From assembly GCA_004017275.1 (NCBI GenBank), contig SAKE01000020.1, positions 43,685 through 107,684 on the forward strand: 64,000 bases of DNA. Direction: 5' to 3'. Positions 9,245 to 17,995 of this stretch are shown in pieces. Each line of letters starts with the position of its first letter. Position 1 is the stretch's first letter. The DNA comes from Mesorhizobium sp. Its GTDB lineage: Bacteria; Pseudomonadota; Alphaproteobacteria; Rhizobiales; Rhizobiaceae. Both the position numbers and the translations under genes were made by a program. The notes below the pieces were generated by a model. The model saw only the letters and a list, made by a program, of their open reading frames with translations, searched no databases and was not told where the DNA came from.

Positions 9245-10255
9245 ATGAAAGCCATCGAACTGAGCCAAGCCAGGCTGGACGCCTTTCGCGCCGCCACCAT
9301 TGCCACCCCCGAACCGCAGCGCGGCGAGGTGCTGATCCGCCAGCGTGCGGCGAGCCTCAATTTCGTCGATGTCGCGGTGGCGAGCGGCAATTATCCTGGA
9401 CCGAGCTTTCCGCTCGTCCCGATCGCCGACGGCGCCGGCGAGATCGTCGCGGTGGGCGAGGGCGTTACGACCTTCAGCACGGGCGATCGCGTCATCGCGC
9501 ATGCCAAGCCGCGCTGGATCGGTGGCCGGCCACGGCCTTACGAGATGACGCAGATGCGCGGCATCTCCCTGCCGGGGTCGCTGGCCGAATATGTCGCGCT
9601 GCCGGCCAATTCGATCGTGCCGGTCCCGGCGCATCTCTCCTTCGAGGCGGCGTCGACGCTGCCGATCGCCGGCACTACCGCCTGGAACGCCATCCGCGCC
9701 GCCGGGGTCGGGCCGGGCTCGGTCGTCGTGCTGCTTGGCACCGGCGGCGTCTCGATCTTCACCCTGCAGCTTGCGAAAGCCGCCGGCGCCACCGTCATCA
9801 TCACCTCGTCGTCGGACGAGAAGCTGGAGCGGGCGAAGGCACTGGGCGCCGACCATCTCATCAACTACCGAGCGACGCCCGACTGGGACGGCAAGGTGCT
9901 GGAGCTGACCAGCGGCCTCGGCGCCGACCTCGTCGTCGAGACCGGCGGCACCGCCACCTTCGCCCGTGCCGTCAACGCCACCGCGCCCGGCGGCACGCTG
10001 TTCACCATCGGTTTCGTCACCGGCGCGGAGGCCACGGTCAATCTGCTGCCGATCATCATCAAGGCGCTGAAGGTGGTCGGCAACAACACCGGATCGGTGT
10101 CCGACCTTCGCGACGCCGCCCGCGCCATCGATGCAGCCAGGATCGAGCCGGTCGTCGACAAGGTGTTTTCACCTGATGAAGCGGCCGAAGCCTACGCCCA
10201 CATGGCCGCCGGCGGCCTGCACTTCGGGAAATTGGTGTTCGGGTTGGAATGGTGA
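9245..10255 (+). CDS. Zinc-independent medium-chain dehydrogenase / NADPH:quinone oxidoreductase
   Basis: A 336-aa MDR-superfamily protein. The N-terminal GroES-like domain (residues 1-130) contains GEVLIRQRAASLNFVDV. The Rossmann domain has GTGGVSIFTLQLAKAAGA, followed by TSSSDEKLERAKALGADHLI. The usual structural-zinc cysteine cluster is absent, so a quinone-oxidoreductase-like activity is more likely than a zinc alcohol dehydrogenase. A ribosome site (GGAGTGA) lies just before the ATG. Divergent from a LysR gene. Substrate unknown. Confidence 0.88.
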   Translation: MKAIELSQARLDAFRAATIATPEPQRGEVLIRQRAASLNFVDVAVASGNYPGPSFPLVPIADGAGEIVAVGEGVTTFSTGDRVIAHAKPRWIGGRPRPYEMTQMRGISLPGSLAEYVALPANSIVPVPAHLSFEAASTLPIAGTTAWNAIRAAGVGPGSVVVLLGTGGVSIFTLQLAKAAGATVIITSSSDEKLERAKALGADHLINYRATPDWDGKVLELTSGLGADLVVETGGTATFARAVNATAPGGTLFTIGFVTGAEATVNLLPIIIKALKVVGNNTGSVSDLRDAARAIDAARIEPVVDKVFSPDEAAEAYAHMAAGGLHFGKLVFGLEW

Positions 10256-10282
10256 GGAAAGGGTGAGGCTTGCGCCTGGCCG

Positions 10283-10433
10283 CCCCCCTCTGGCCTGCCG
10301 GCCATCTCCCCCTCAAGGGGGGAGATTGCTCACTCGACGGCTTGCGCCAGCCACAGGCGCTGCAGGCGTGGCCGAGCGCCGAAGCTGCCGATCTCCCCCC
10401 TTGAGGGGGAGATGCCCAGCAGGGCAGAGGGGG
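10283..10433. repeat. RIME-like intergenic inverted-repeat element, copy 1
   Basis: The left arm carries CTCTGGCCTGCCGGCC, then ATCTCCCCCTC and AAGGGGGGAGAT. The right arm is its inverted partner (ATCTCCCCCCTTGAGG, then GAGATGCCC, GGGCAGAGG), with about 70 bp of unrelated DNA between. It lies between convergent genes. The same two-arm design recurs in this window (copies 2-7). Confidence 0.85.
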
Positions 10434-10454
10434 TGCCTCGCACCACGCCTCTGC

Positions 10455-12767
10455 TTAAATCAACTTCTCCAAGGTAATCGGCAGATCCCTGATCCTCTTT
10501 CCCGTGGCATGGAACACAGCATTGGCAATCGCTGGCGCCACGCCGACGATCGCCAGCTCGCCTACACCCTTGCCGCCGAGCACCGACGAATGCAGGTCGG
10601 GGATGCCGACCGAGATCACTTCGATATCCGGGATGTCGGCGTTGGTCGGCACGAGATAGTCGGCGAGGTTGTTGTTGACGATGCGGCCATGGCGGCGGTC
10701 GACGATGCCTTCTTCGAGCAGCGCCTGGCCGATGCCCATGATGATGCCGCCCTTCCACTGGCTTTCGGCGAGTTTCGGGTTGTAGAGCCGGCCCGAATCC
10801 AGCGCCGATACCACGCGCGACACACGCACCGTGCCGAAATCCTCGTCGACGCGGACCTCGATGAAATGCGCGCACCAGGAGTGGCGGGAATAGTCGCCTT
10901 CCGTGTGCGGCAGCGCCATGGCGATGGTGGTGTAGTTCTTGTAGCGGTCTTCTGCGGTCGAGTTTGCCGGCATGGTGTCGCCGGTGGCTTCGATGTGGTC
11001 GCGGCCGACGCTTTTGAGCAGTTCGGCGATCGACACATCGGGGCCGTCGCCGCGCGGCGATGCGATGCGGCCGTTGGCAACGACCAAGGTGTTCGCCTGC
11101 AGCGCATGGAAGGGCGAGCGCGGATCGCTGATGGCGAGGCCCACCAACTGGTCGAGCGCCGAGATCGCCGCCTTGTAGACAGCGCCGGTCATGACGCCGG
11201 CAAGCCGCGAGCCGCCGGCGACGCCGGCGCGGGGAAAGTGCGAGTCGCCGAGCTTCACCACCACGTCGTCAGCATGCACGCCGACCGTTTCGGCGGCGGT
11301 CTGCGCCAGGATGGTGTAGGTGCCCTGGCCCATGTCGATCGACGAGCTCTCGACCTCGACCGAACCGTCGGCCAGGATGCGCACGATCGCTTCGCCATAG
11401 GCGCGCCGCACCGGATAGGTGCCGGCGGCGACGCCCCAGCCGATCAACTGGTTGCCGTCGCGCATCGAGCGCGGCTCAGGCGTGCGCCTGGCCCAGCCGA
11501 AGCGTTCGGCGCCTACGGCAAAAGCCTCTCGCAACTGCCTGGTCGACCAGGCTTTTTTCGCCTCCGGGTCCTGTTCGGCATAGTTTCGCAGCCTGATCTC
11601 CAGCGGATCGATGCCGACCTCGTAAGCGAGCTCGTCGATGGCGCTTTCGATGCCGAAGGCCGAGGGGTTTTCGCCCGGCGCGCGCATGGCGCCCGGCACC
11701 ACCGAATTGACCCGCACGACATTCTGCTTCGAGGAGAAATTCGGCGTGGCGTACATGATCGAGGTGACCGATCCGAGCGGCTCGACCCACATGCCGTCGA
11801 TGGACGTTTCATTGATGCCGCGATGCACGATCGACTGGATTTTTCCTTGCGTGTCGGCGCCGATCGTCACCGTCTGGCGTGTTGCCGCGCGGCCTCCGTA
11901 ACCGGTGAAGGTCTGCGGTCGCGTCATCACCAGCCGCACCGGCCGGCCGAGCATCTTGGCGGCGCATGCGGCCACCGCGCCATGGCCGAGCGCCAGCGCC
12001 TTGGAGCCGAAGCCGCCGCCAATATAGGGCGAGACCAGCCGCACATTTTCGAACGGCACGCCGAACCATTCGGCATAGGTGCGCGCCATGCCGTCCAGCC
12101 ACTGGCTCGGTTCCCAAACGGTGAGTTGATCTCCCTCCCAGCGCGCTATCAGGCCATGCGGCTCCATCGGCGCCTGGTATTCGCGCGGCGTGTTGTAGGC
12201 AGCACAAATCCGCACCGGAGCCGAGGCGAAAGCAGCCTGCGCGTCGCCCCATTCCTTGGTCATGGCGTCGATCGGAATGCCGTCGCCGGCCTTGCCGTCG
12301 CTAAGATCGACGATGGAAGGTGTCTCATCATAGCTGACCTTGACCAGTGCCGCGGCGGCGACTGCCTGCTCAAAGGTCTCGGCGACGACGGCGGCGACAT
12401 GCTGGCCCGAAAAAGTGATGTCGCGCGCCAGCGGGCAGTAGGGTTTGTCCGGCGGCGGCGTTCCGAACCAGTCCGATGCGGTTTTCAGGCTGATGATCGT
12501 CTCCGGCGTCAGCACTTGCAGCACGCCGGGTGCTGCCTGCACGGCAGTGGTGTCGATCGCGCGCACCTTGCCCGATGCGATCGTGCTTTCGACCAGTACG
12601 GCATAGGCGAGGCCTTCGAGCTGCTGCTCGACGGCATACTTTGCGGCGCCGGTGATCTTGGCCGGGCCGTCGACGCGCGACAGCCGGCCGCCGACGGTTT
12701 GCGCCAGCGCGCCGTCGGAGGCGTCGCCCCGTTTCGATTCACCAACTCTGATGTTGTGAACGGTCAT
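10455..12767 (-). CDS. paoC: Molybdopterin-binding subunit of a xanthine dehydrogenase family oxidoreductase (PaoC/YagR-like)
   Basis: A 770-aa subunit of the molybdenum hydroxylase family. The substrate-binding and Moco-binding regions are complete: GGGFGSKALALGHGAVAACA binds cofactor, and GGKGVGELAIVGVAPAIANA near the C-terminus carries the catalytic glutamate of the GVGE motif. Family members oxidise aldehydes or heterocycles with water as oxygen donor. The gene is last in a three-gene operon and overlaps the FAD subunit by 4 bp. The order (2Fe-2S, FAD, Moco) matches E. coli paoABC. The substrate is not known, and no PaoD-like maturation chaperone gene is present in the window. Confidence 0.9.
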   Translation of the reverse strand: MTVHNIRVGESKRGDASDGALAQTVGGRLSRVDGPAKITGAAKYAVEQQLEGLAYAVLVESTIASGKVRAIDTTAVQAAPGVLQVLTPETIISLKTASDWFGTPPPDKPYCPLARDITFSGQHVAAVVAETFEQAVAAAALVKVSYDETPSIVDLSDGKAGDGIPIDAMTKEWGDAQAAFASAPVRICAAYNTPREYQAPMEPHGLIARWEGDQLTVWEPSQWLDGMARTYAEWFGVPFENVRLVSPYIGGGFGSKALALGHGAVAACAAKMLGRPVRLVMTRPQTFTGYGGRAATRQTVTIGADTQGKIQSIVHRGINETSIDGMWVEPLGSVTSIMYATPNFSSKQNVVRVNSVVPGAMRAPGENPSAFGIESAIDELAYEVGIDPLEIRLRNYAEQDPEAKKAWSTRQLREAFAVGAERFGWARRTPEPRSMRDGNQLIGWGVAAGTYPVRRAYGEAIVRILADGSVEVESSSIDMGQGTYTILAQTAAETVGVHADDVVVKLGDSHFPRAGVAGGSRLAGVMTGAVYKAAISALDQLVGLAISDPRSPFHALQANTLVVANGRIASPRGDGPDVSIAELLKSVGRDHIEATGDTMPANSTAEDRYKNYTTIAMALPHTEGDYSRHSWCAHFIEVRVDEDFGTVRVSRVVSALDSGRLYNPKLAESQWKGGIIMGIGQALLEEGIVDRRHGRIVNNNLADYLVPTNADIPDIEVISVGIPDLHSSVLGGKGVGELAIVGVAPAIANAVFHATGKRIRDLPITLEKLI

Positions 12768-13747
12768 ACCGTCTCTCCCATTTTGAGGATGGCGCGGGCG
12801 ACGACGCGCGGCGCCAGTTCGATCTTGTAATGATTGGCGCCATGGTCGACGGCGCCTTCGACGGCGAGCAGGCTGGCGGCGCGGACCGTGTCAGGCTCCC
12901 ATACCTTGCCTATCAAGGCTGCCTCGACGGCTCGCGCCCGCCACGGTTTTGTCGCGACGCCGCCAAGCGCCACGCGCAGGTCGCGGATGGTGCGGCCATC
13001 GGCCTCGAACTCGATGCCGACCGCCGCACTGGCGGCGGCGAACTCATAGGATTGCCGGTCGCGGATCTTGAGATAGGTCGAGCGCCGGGCAGCAGCACTG
13101 CCAGGGATTTCGATGGCGGTGATCATCTCGCCTGGTTCGATCGCGTGTTCCCTGTTCGGCGTGCTGCCGGGCAGCAGGAAAAAGTCGTCGACGGAAACCT
13201 GACGTTCGCCGAGATGGACTGTTGCGTCGAAGGCGACCAGCGCCACGGCGAGGTCGCCCGGATACATGGCGATGCAGGCGTCGCTGGTGCCGAGCACCGC
13301 GTGGCCCCTAGTGACACCGCCGATGGCCGAACAGCCGCTACCGGGTTCCCGCTTGTTGCAAGCGGAGAAATTCGCGGGGTCACGAAAATAGGGGCAGCGC
13401 GTACGCTGCATCAGATTGCCGCCAATAGTCGCCATGTTGCGGATCTGTGCGGAAGCCGCCTGCCACAGGGCTTCCGAGACCGCGGGGAAGCGGCTCCTGA
13501 TCCCTGCATGATCGGCGACATGGCCCATCCTGGCGAGCGCGCCGATGATGACGCCGCGCTCGCTCACCTCGATCTTGTCCAGTCCCTCGAGATGGGTGAT
13601 GTCGACCAGCGTCTCGGGTTCGGCGACGCCGCATTTGGCAAGATCGATCAGCGTCGTGCCGCCGGCGAGCAGCATGGCGCCGGGCAGGGCGGCTGCCTGG
13701 CGTGCCGCATCGAGTGAATTGGCGCGAAGATAGGAAAAATCCCTCAT
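12764..13747 (-). CDS. paoB: FAD-binding subunit of xanthine dehydrogenase family oxidoreductase (PaoB/YagS-like)
   Basis: A 327-aa protein starting MRDFSYLRANSL. It has the FAD-binding motifs LLAGGTTLIDL (about residue 26) and IGGNLMQRTRCPYF (about 108). After this comes CNKREPGSGCSA, a cysteine-containing insert like the [4Fe-4S] loop of E. coli PaoB, which suggests an extra cluster beyond a plain xanthine dehydrogenase FAD subunit. The true start is ATG 13747; the frame remains open further upstream inside the 2Fe-2S gene, but that part is out of frame for any known product. It overlaps both neighbours by 4 bp (ATGA), so the operon is translationally coupled. Confidence 0.92.
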   Translation of the reverse strand: MRDFSYLRANSLDAARQAAALPGAMLLAGGTTLIDLAKCGVAEPETLVDITHLEGLDKIEVSERGVIIGALARMGHVADHAGIRSRFPAVSEALWQAASAQIRNMATIGGNLMQRTRCPYFRDPANFSACNKREPGSGCSAIGGVTRGHAVLGTSDACIAMYPGDLAVALVAFDATVHLGERQVSVDDFFLLPGSTPNREHAIEPGEMITAIEIPGSAAARRSTYLKIRDRQSYEFAAASAAVGIEFEADGRTIRDLRVALGGVATKPWRARAVEAALIGKVWEPDTVRAASLLAVEGAVDHGANHYKIELAPRVVARAILKMGETV

Positions 13748-14217
13748 GACTGGACCTCCAGGGCTGCCTGGCGGACAGCGGCGACAATGTGCGGATAGGC
13801 GCCGCAGCGGCAGAGATTGCCGGCCATGTATTCGCGGATTTCTTCGTCGGAGCCGGCATGGCCTTCGCGGATGCAGGCTACCGCCGACATGATCTGGCCT
13901 GTTGTGCAATAGCCGCACTGGAAGGCGTCCTGTTCGAGGAAGGCAGCCTGCACGGGATGCAGTTCGCCCTCCCGTGCAAGCCCCTCTATGGTGGTGACGG
14001 TGCGGCCTTCGGCCTGGGCGGCCAGCGTCAGGCATGCAAGCACGCGCTCGCCGTCGACATGCACGGTGCAGGCGCCGCACTGGCCGTGATCGCAGCCCTT
14101 CTTGGTGCCGGTCAGGCCGAGCCGGTCGCGCAACGCATCGAGCAGCGTGACGCGCGGCTCGACCTCCAGTTCGTGTCGGTGTCCGTTGATTGTGAGCGTG
14201 ATGGGAAGGCTGGTCAT
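13744..14217 (-). CDS. paoA: 2Fe-2S subunit of xanthine dehydrogenase family oxidoreductase (PaoA/YagT-like)
   Basis: A 157-aa protein with both cluster-binding regions. The plant-ferredoxin-like cluster is GCDHGQCGACTVHVDGERVL plus a further Cys. The second is QCGYCTTGQIM with CRCGAY near residue 137. It passes electrons from the Moco subunit to FAD. Unlike E. coli PaoA, the protein begins directly at MTSLPITLTINGH with no twin-arginine signal, so this enzyme is probably cytoplasmic. First gene of the operon, facing a TetR gene across 383 bp that contain a repeat element and an operator-like palindrome. Confidence 0.93.
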   Translation of the reverse strand: MTSLPITLTINGHRHELEVEPRVTLLDALRDRLGLTGTKKGCDHGQCGACTVHVDGERVLACLTLAAQAEGRTVTTIEGLAREGELHPVQAAFLEQDAFQCGYCTTGQIMSAVACIREGHAGSDEEIREYMAGNLCRCGAYPHIVAAVRQAALEVQS

Positions 14218-14274
14218 GGGCGTCTGGCTCCAGTTGCTTGACGCGGATGGGAAGGAATGGGCAGGCGATGGCTA

Positions 14275-14424
14275 ATCTCCCCCCCTTGAGGGGGAGATGC
14301 CCGGCAGGGCAGAGGGGGTCGCCTGACCTCGAGCGCTAGCCTCTAGCAGTCGCAAGAAGTCGCGCCCGGTCGGGCCGACCCCCTCTGTCGCCTTTGGCGA
14401 CATCTCCCCCTCGAGGGGGGAGAT
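14275..14424. repeat. RIME-like inverted-repeat element, copy 2 (arms in inside-out order)
   Basis: The order is ATCTCCCCCCCTTGAG...GGCAGAGGGGG first, then GACCCCCTCTGTCGCC...CATCTCCCCCTCGAG, so the ATCTCCCC ends lie outside rather than inside as in copies 1, 3 and 6. It sits upstream of paoA, in the promoter region between that operon and the TetR gene. Confidence 0.8.
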
Positions 14425-14477
14425 AACGCTCTGCGCGGCCTTCGCCAGTCTCCAGTGACCGTGCAGATTCGAGAGGC

Positions 14478-14507
14478 GTGACATACCGGTTCCCCTTCTT
14501 ATATGAT
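14478..14507 (+). promoter_or_regulatory. Candidate promoter of the TetR gene
   Basis: GTGACA, an 18-bp spacer and TATGAT resemble -35 and -10 elements in the only AT-rich stretch before the TetR gene. The operator-like palindrome lies 18 bp downstream of the -10. Assignment is by eye only. Confidence 0.4.
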
Positions 14508-14525
14508 AAAGGTACTCCACTAAAG

Positions 14526-14539
14526 CGGAGGCGCCTCCG
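14526..14539. promoter_or_regulatory. Perfect 14-bp palindrome, probable TetR operator
   Basis: CGGAGGCGCCTCCG is perfectly self-complementary, flanked by AAAG on the left and TTTA on the right. It lies 61 bp before the TetR start and downstream of the candidate -10. The position and symmetry fit autorepression and possible control of the divergent molybdenum hydroxylase operon. Confidence 0.65.
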
Positions 14540-14600
14540 TTTATTACGTGGGGGTTGACCCGGCCGGGTTCAAGCCCCCTGACACGATGTGGAGAAAAAA

Positions 14601-15221
14601 TTGGCCACCGAGCCGTCCGCCATTGCTGAACAGAAGGCCGAAGCCGCAGAGGCAAAGCCGCTGCGCGCCGATGCGCAGCGCAACCGCGACCGGCTGGTCG
14701 AGGTGGCGGCATCGGTCTTTGCAGAGCGCGGCATCGATGCCTCGCTGGAAGAGATCGCGCGCCGTGCCGGCGTCGGCATCGGCACGCTCTACCGGCATTT
14801 CCCGACGCGCGAGCATCTGGTCGAGGTGGTCTACCGGCGCGAGGTGGAGGCGCTGTGCGCGGCCGCCGGCGAGCTTGCCCAAAAACACCCGTCCGATGTC
14901 GCGCTGGAACAGTGGATGCAGCGCTTCGTCGACTACATCGCCACCAAGCGCGGCCTGGCGACCAGCCTGCGCATCCTGCTCAGCACCAATTCGACGCTGT
15001 TTTCCGACACGTCGGGCCGGGTGTCGCAAGCCTTGCGGCAACTGGTCGAGGCGGCGGTGGCCGACGGCACCATCCGCGGCGACGTCGACGCTTCGGATGT
15101 GTTGCACGCGCTGTCGGGGATCTACTCCGCACCCGATACCCCGGAATGGCGCGGCCGCTCGCGCCGGCTGGTCAAGCTGTTGATGGACGGGTTGCGATTC
15201 GGGGCTGTAAAGACACGGTGA
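14601..15221 (+). CDS. TetR family transcriptional regulator
   Basis: About 206 aa. The HTH is clear: IARRAGVGIGTLYRHFPTRE, preceded by AASVFAERGIDASLEE. The C-terminal region is the usual helical ligand-binding domain of TetR repressors. TTG 14601 is chosen because GGAG lies 6 nt upstream; GTG 14589 would add four residues but has no ribosome site. Divergent from the molybdenum hydroxylase operon, with a palindrome in between, so it may repress itself and that operon. Ligand unknown. Confidence 0.9.
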   Translation: MATEPSAIAEQKAEAAEAKPLRADAQRNRDRLVEVAASVFAERGIDASLEEIARRAGVGIGTLYRHFPTREHLVEVVYRREVEALCAAAGELAQKHPSDVALEQWMQRFVDYIATKRGLATSLRILLSTNSTLFSDTSGRVSQALRQLVEAAVADGTIRGDVDASDVLHALSGIYSAPDTPEWRGRSRRLVKLLMDGLRFGAVKTR

Positions 15222-15279
15222 GGACGACCGGATCGCGGTCATATAACAACCAGACCGTCCATGATTTGAGGGGCATCCG

Positions 15280-16278
15280 ATGTATGTAGGCCGTTCCTAC
15301 AAGGTGATCGATTTCGCACTTTGGTCGCGGCGCAGTGTCGCCTACATGGTGGTGGTGAGCGGACTGGCTGTGGCGGCCTACCGTCTTCCCGGTATCGCCG
15401 GGTTTTCGGTGCCATGGTCGGTGGTGCTGGTGCTCGGCACCACGGTGTCACTGGTTGCCGGATTCAAGAATTCGCAGGTGTTCACCCGCAGCAGCGAGGC
15501 GCTGCAGGCTTTTACGCAAATTACGGCGAGCAGCCGGCTGTGGTCCAATTTCTGCAGGGACTTCATCGATGCGCCGACGGCCAAGCAACTCATCTACCGC
15601 CACATCGCCTGGACGACCGCGCTGCGGTTCGCGCTGCGGCGGCCGATGCCGTGGGAATCCATGGCGAAGGCTGCCAATGTCGAATACCGACGGCGCTACC
15701 GCATCCATGAGGATGCGAGTTCGGTCGCTGATGAGCTGCGTCCGCTGCTGGGCGAACAAGCCGAGGGCGTGCTGAAATCGCCTCAGCCGGCGATAACCCT
15801 GCTCGAAATGCAATCGGTCCAGGTCAATGCGTTGTTCAAGGACGCAAAAATCCCTCCGCAGATTTATGTTGAACTGATCAAGCTGATCCGCGATTTCCAT
15901 GACCAGCAGGCGCGCTGCGATCGCATCAAGAACAATCCCTATCCCCGGCAATACGCCATTGTCAGCTTCATGTTCGTGATGATCTTTTGCACCCTGCTGC
16001 CGTTCGGGGTGGTTCCGGTGTTTGCCGACATGGGCAAACTGGGCGGTGTACTCGGCTCGATCGCGATCTGGCTGACGATCCCGTTCAGCACGCTCCTGGG
16101 CTGGGCCTACATGTCCCTCGACCAGGTCGGTGAAAGCAGCGCCAACCCGTTCGAGGGCAACGCCAACGACGTTCCGATCTCACAGATCTGCCGCGACATC
16201 GAGATTGAACTGCGCAGCGGGCTTGGCGAGGTCGACCTGCCCAAGCCATTGCTGCCGGTCAACGACATCGCGACCTAA
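15280..16278 (+). CDS. Bestrophin-like (RFP-TM/UPF0187) membrane channel protein
   Basis: A 332-aa inner-membrane protein. Two N-terminal hydrophobic segments (about residues 17-62) are followed by a long polar helical part and two more hydrophobic segments (about 228-280). The pattern and motifs such as FCRDFIDAPTAKQLIYRHIA fit bacterial bestrophin homologues, which form pentameric anion or cation channels. RBS quality is modest (GAGGGGCATCCG). It is 58 bp downstream of the TetR gene on the same strand, so cotranscription is possible. The ion selectivity cannot be read from sequence. Confidence 0.8.
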   Translation: MYVGRSYKVIDFALWSRRSVAYMVVVSGLAVAAYRLPGIAGFSVPWSVVLVLGTTVSLVAGFKNSQVFTRSSEALQAFTQITASSRLWSNFCRDFIDAPTAKQLIYRHIAWTTALRFALRRPMPWESMAKAANVEYRRRYRIHEDASSVADELRPLLGEQAEGVLKSPQPAITLLEMQSVQVNALFKDAKIPPQIYVELIKLIRDFHDQQARCDRIKNNPYPRQYAIVSFMFVMIFCTLLPFGVVPVFADMGKLGGVLGSIAIWLTIPFSTLLGWAYMSLDQVGESSANPFEGNANDVPISQICRDIEIELRSGLGEVDLPKPLLPVNDIAT

Positions 16279-16318
16279 GGCACGATCGCAATGGAAGGTG
16301 CTCGATTGAACCGGAATC

Positions 16319-16702
16319 TCAACTGCCAGCCGGCTGGAACAGCTCGACGAGATTTCCGGAAGGGTCCACCAACAGGATTTGCGATCCGCCGGGACCCATC
16401 ACGATATCGTTGCGGAACGATACTCCGGCGGCGCGCAGGCGAGACACCTCGGCCGATATGTCGTCGACGATAAGGTGAATACGATTCCAGCCCCCAGGCC
16501 GCGGTTGTTCGCCGTCGGGCATCGGTCGTCCCGCTGAGCTGGTCGGCCCGCTGAGCAAGAGCCGCAACGATCCGCGCTTGACGTCGGCGAAGGCGGGCGC
16601 ATGCTTGGAGAGAAGTGAAAAGCCGAGATGTTTGCCATACCATTCGATGGCCGCTTCGACATCGTCGACCATGTAGCGCACATTGACCGTGGTTTCCGAC
16701 AT
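16319..16702 (-). CDS. VOC (glyoxalase/bleomycin resistance) family protein
   Basis: A 127-aa single VOC module pair: VNVRYMVDDVEAAIEWYGKH at the N-terminus and IHLIVDDISAEVSRLRAAGV in the second half, ending DPSGNLVELFQP, the standard final beta-strand with the metal-ligand Glu. ATG 16702 is chosen (GAGAGGCAGGA upstream); a longer frame back to 16774 adds a Lys/Arg-rich tail with no homology. Function could be lyase, dioxygenase or resistance protein; not resolvable here. Confidence 0.85.
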   Translation of the reverse strand: MSETTVNVRYMVDDVEAAIEWYGKHLGFSLLSKHAPAFADVKRGSLRLLLSGPTSSAGRPMPDGEQPRPGGWNRIHLIVDDISAEVSRLRAAGVSFRNDIVMGPGGSQILLVDPSGNLVELFQPAGS

Positions 16703-16941
16703 TCCTGCCTCTCCGACGTTGGAGCCGCCGGGCCACGCTCGGCGTTTTCCGTGGGTGTTGCGCTTGTCAGTCAAGCACAGGTTGAGCAGCTATAGTTAGA
16801 GCGGCTCGATGATTCCGCCAGGTGTCAGCCGCGCTGGCGACACGCACGAAAAATCTGGCGTGCATGTGACTTCGCCGTTGCTGATGGATGATGGGCGGCG
16901 TTTTCTACCCCTTCATCGGGCTGCTGGCGTCAGGGTAGCGC

Positions 16942-17946
16942 TCAAACTTCGAGGCAGACCTTGCCGAAATGCTTCTGGGATTCGTAATGCGCGAAGGCGG
17001 TGGCGATGTCCTGCAGCGGAAAATGGCGATCGATAACGGGTTTCAGGCGGTTGATCTCCATCGCGCGGATCATGTCCTCCTGGTCGGCCCGGCTGCCGAT
17101 GGAAATGCCGCTGATGCGGATCTGGTTCGAAAACAGGGCCGGGATCGACACCTCAGCCGTAAAGCCGGTCAGGACGCCGATCAGGGCGATGTGACCACCC
17201 GTACTGCAGGCTTTGATGGACTGCGCCAGCGTGGCGGGTCCGCCGACCTCGATGACATGATCGACGCCGCGCCCGTCCGTCAAATCCCTGGCCCTTTGGC
17301 CCCAGTCCGGCACGGACTTGTAGTTGATGACGGTGTCTGCGCCGAGGCGCTTAAGCCGCTCCAGCTTGCGCTCGTCGGATGAGGTGGCGATGACCTGGGC
17401 GCCGGCGGCTTTGGCGAATTGCAATGCGAACAGCGACACACTGCCGGTGCCGAGGACCAGCACTGTGTCACCGGGCTTCACCTTGCCGCACACAACCAGG
17501 CCTCGCCAGGCGGTGACGCCGGTACAGGTGAGCGACGCTGCCTCGACATGCGTATAGCCGGCCGGTGCCCTGGTGAAAGCGTGCGCCGGCATGCAGACAT
17601 ACTCGCTGGCGAAGCCGTCGAAATTGTCCCCCGGAATGTCGCGCCGGGTGGAAGGCGTCATGTCACCGTCCAGCCACCAGGGGTAGAAGACGCTGACGAG
17701 GCTGTCACCGGGCTTGAATGCATCGACACCGTCGCCGACGGCAATCACCTCGCCAGCGCCGTCGGAGAGCGGAACGCGGCCGTCGGCGAGTGGCATCTTG
17801 CCTTGCACAGCAAAGTCGTCGCGCATGTTCAACGCGCAGGCGCGGACCCTGACCAGCACATCGCCCGGTCCTGGCCGGGGTGGATCTTCCTCGACCAGGT
17901 CGAGATTGCCCAAGCCGCCCGGCGCTCTCAGCCTGACCAGTCTCAT
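16942..17946 (-). CDS. Medium-chain dehydrogenase / NAD(P)-dependent alcohol dehydrogenase family protein
   Basis: A 334-aa MDR protein. The GroES-like domain contains GDVLVRVRACALNMRDDFAV, and the nucleotide fold has GTGSVSLFALQFAKAAGA followed by TSSDERKLERLKRLGAD. It lacks the four-cysteine structural zinc loop, and the catalytic zinc Cys position is replaced (ALNMRD), so it is closer to quinone reductase/zinc-free types than to classical alcohol dehydrogenases. It is about 46% alike by eye to the protein at 9245 in the cofactor region. Its start lies 49 bp from the next minus-strand gene, so they may be cotranscribed. Confidence 0.86.
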   Translation of the reverse strand: MRLVRLRAPGGLGNLDLVEEDPPRPGPGDVLVRVRACALNMRDDFAVQGKMPLADGRVPLSDGAGEVIAVGDGVDAFKPGDSLVSVFYPWWLDGDMTPSTRRDIPGDNFDGFASEYVCMPAHAFTRAPAGYTHVEAASLTCTGVTAWRGLVVCGKVKPGDTVLVLGTGSVSLFALQFAKAAGAQVIATSSDERKLERLKRLGADTVINYKSVPDWGQRARDLTDGRGVDHVIEVGGPATLAQSIKACSTGGHIALIGVLTGFTAEVSIPALFSNQIRISGISIGSRADQEDMIRAMEINRLKPVIDRHFPLQDIATAFAHYESQKHFGKVCLEV

Positions 17947-17995
17947 TGTCTTTCTCCGATGTGTAGGGTGTCTAAAATTGGGCGGCGCGCTGGAC

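Noticed and set aside
10131..12830. 899-codon plus-strand open frame
   Set aside because: It is antisense to the molybdenum hydroxylase genes, which have clear motifs. It is His/Arg/Asp-rich with no known domains, as expected from the reverse strand of GC-rich DNA.
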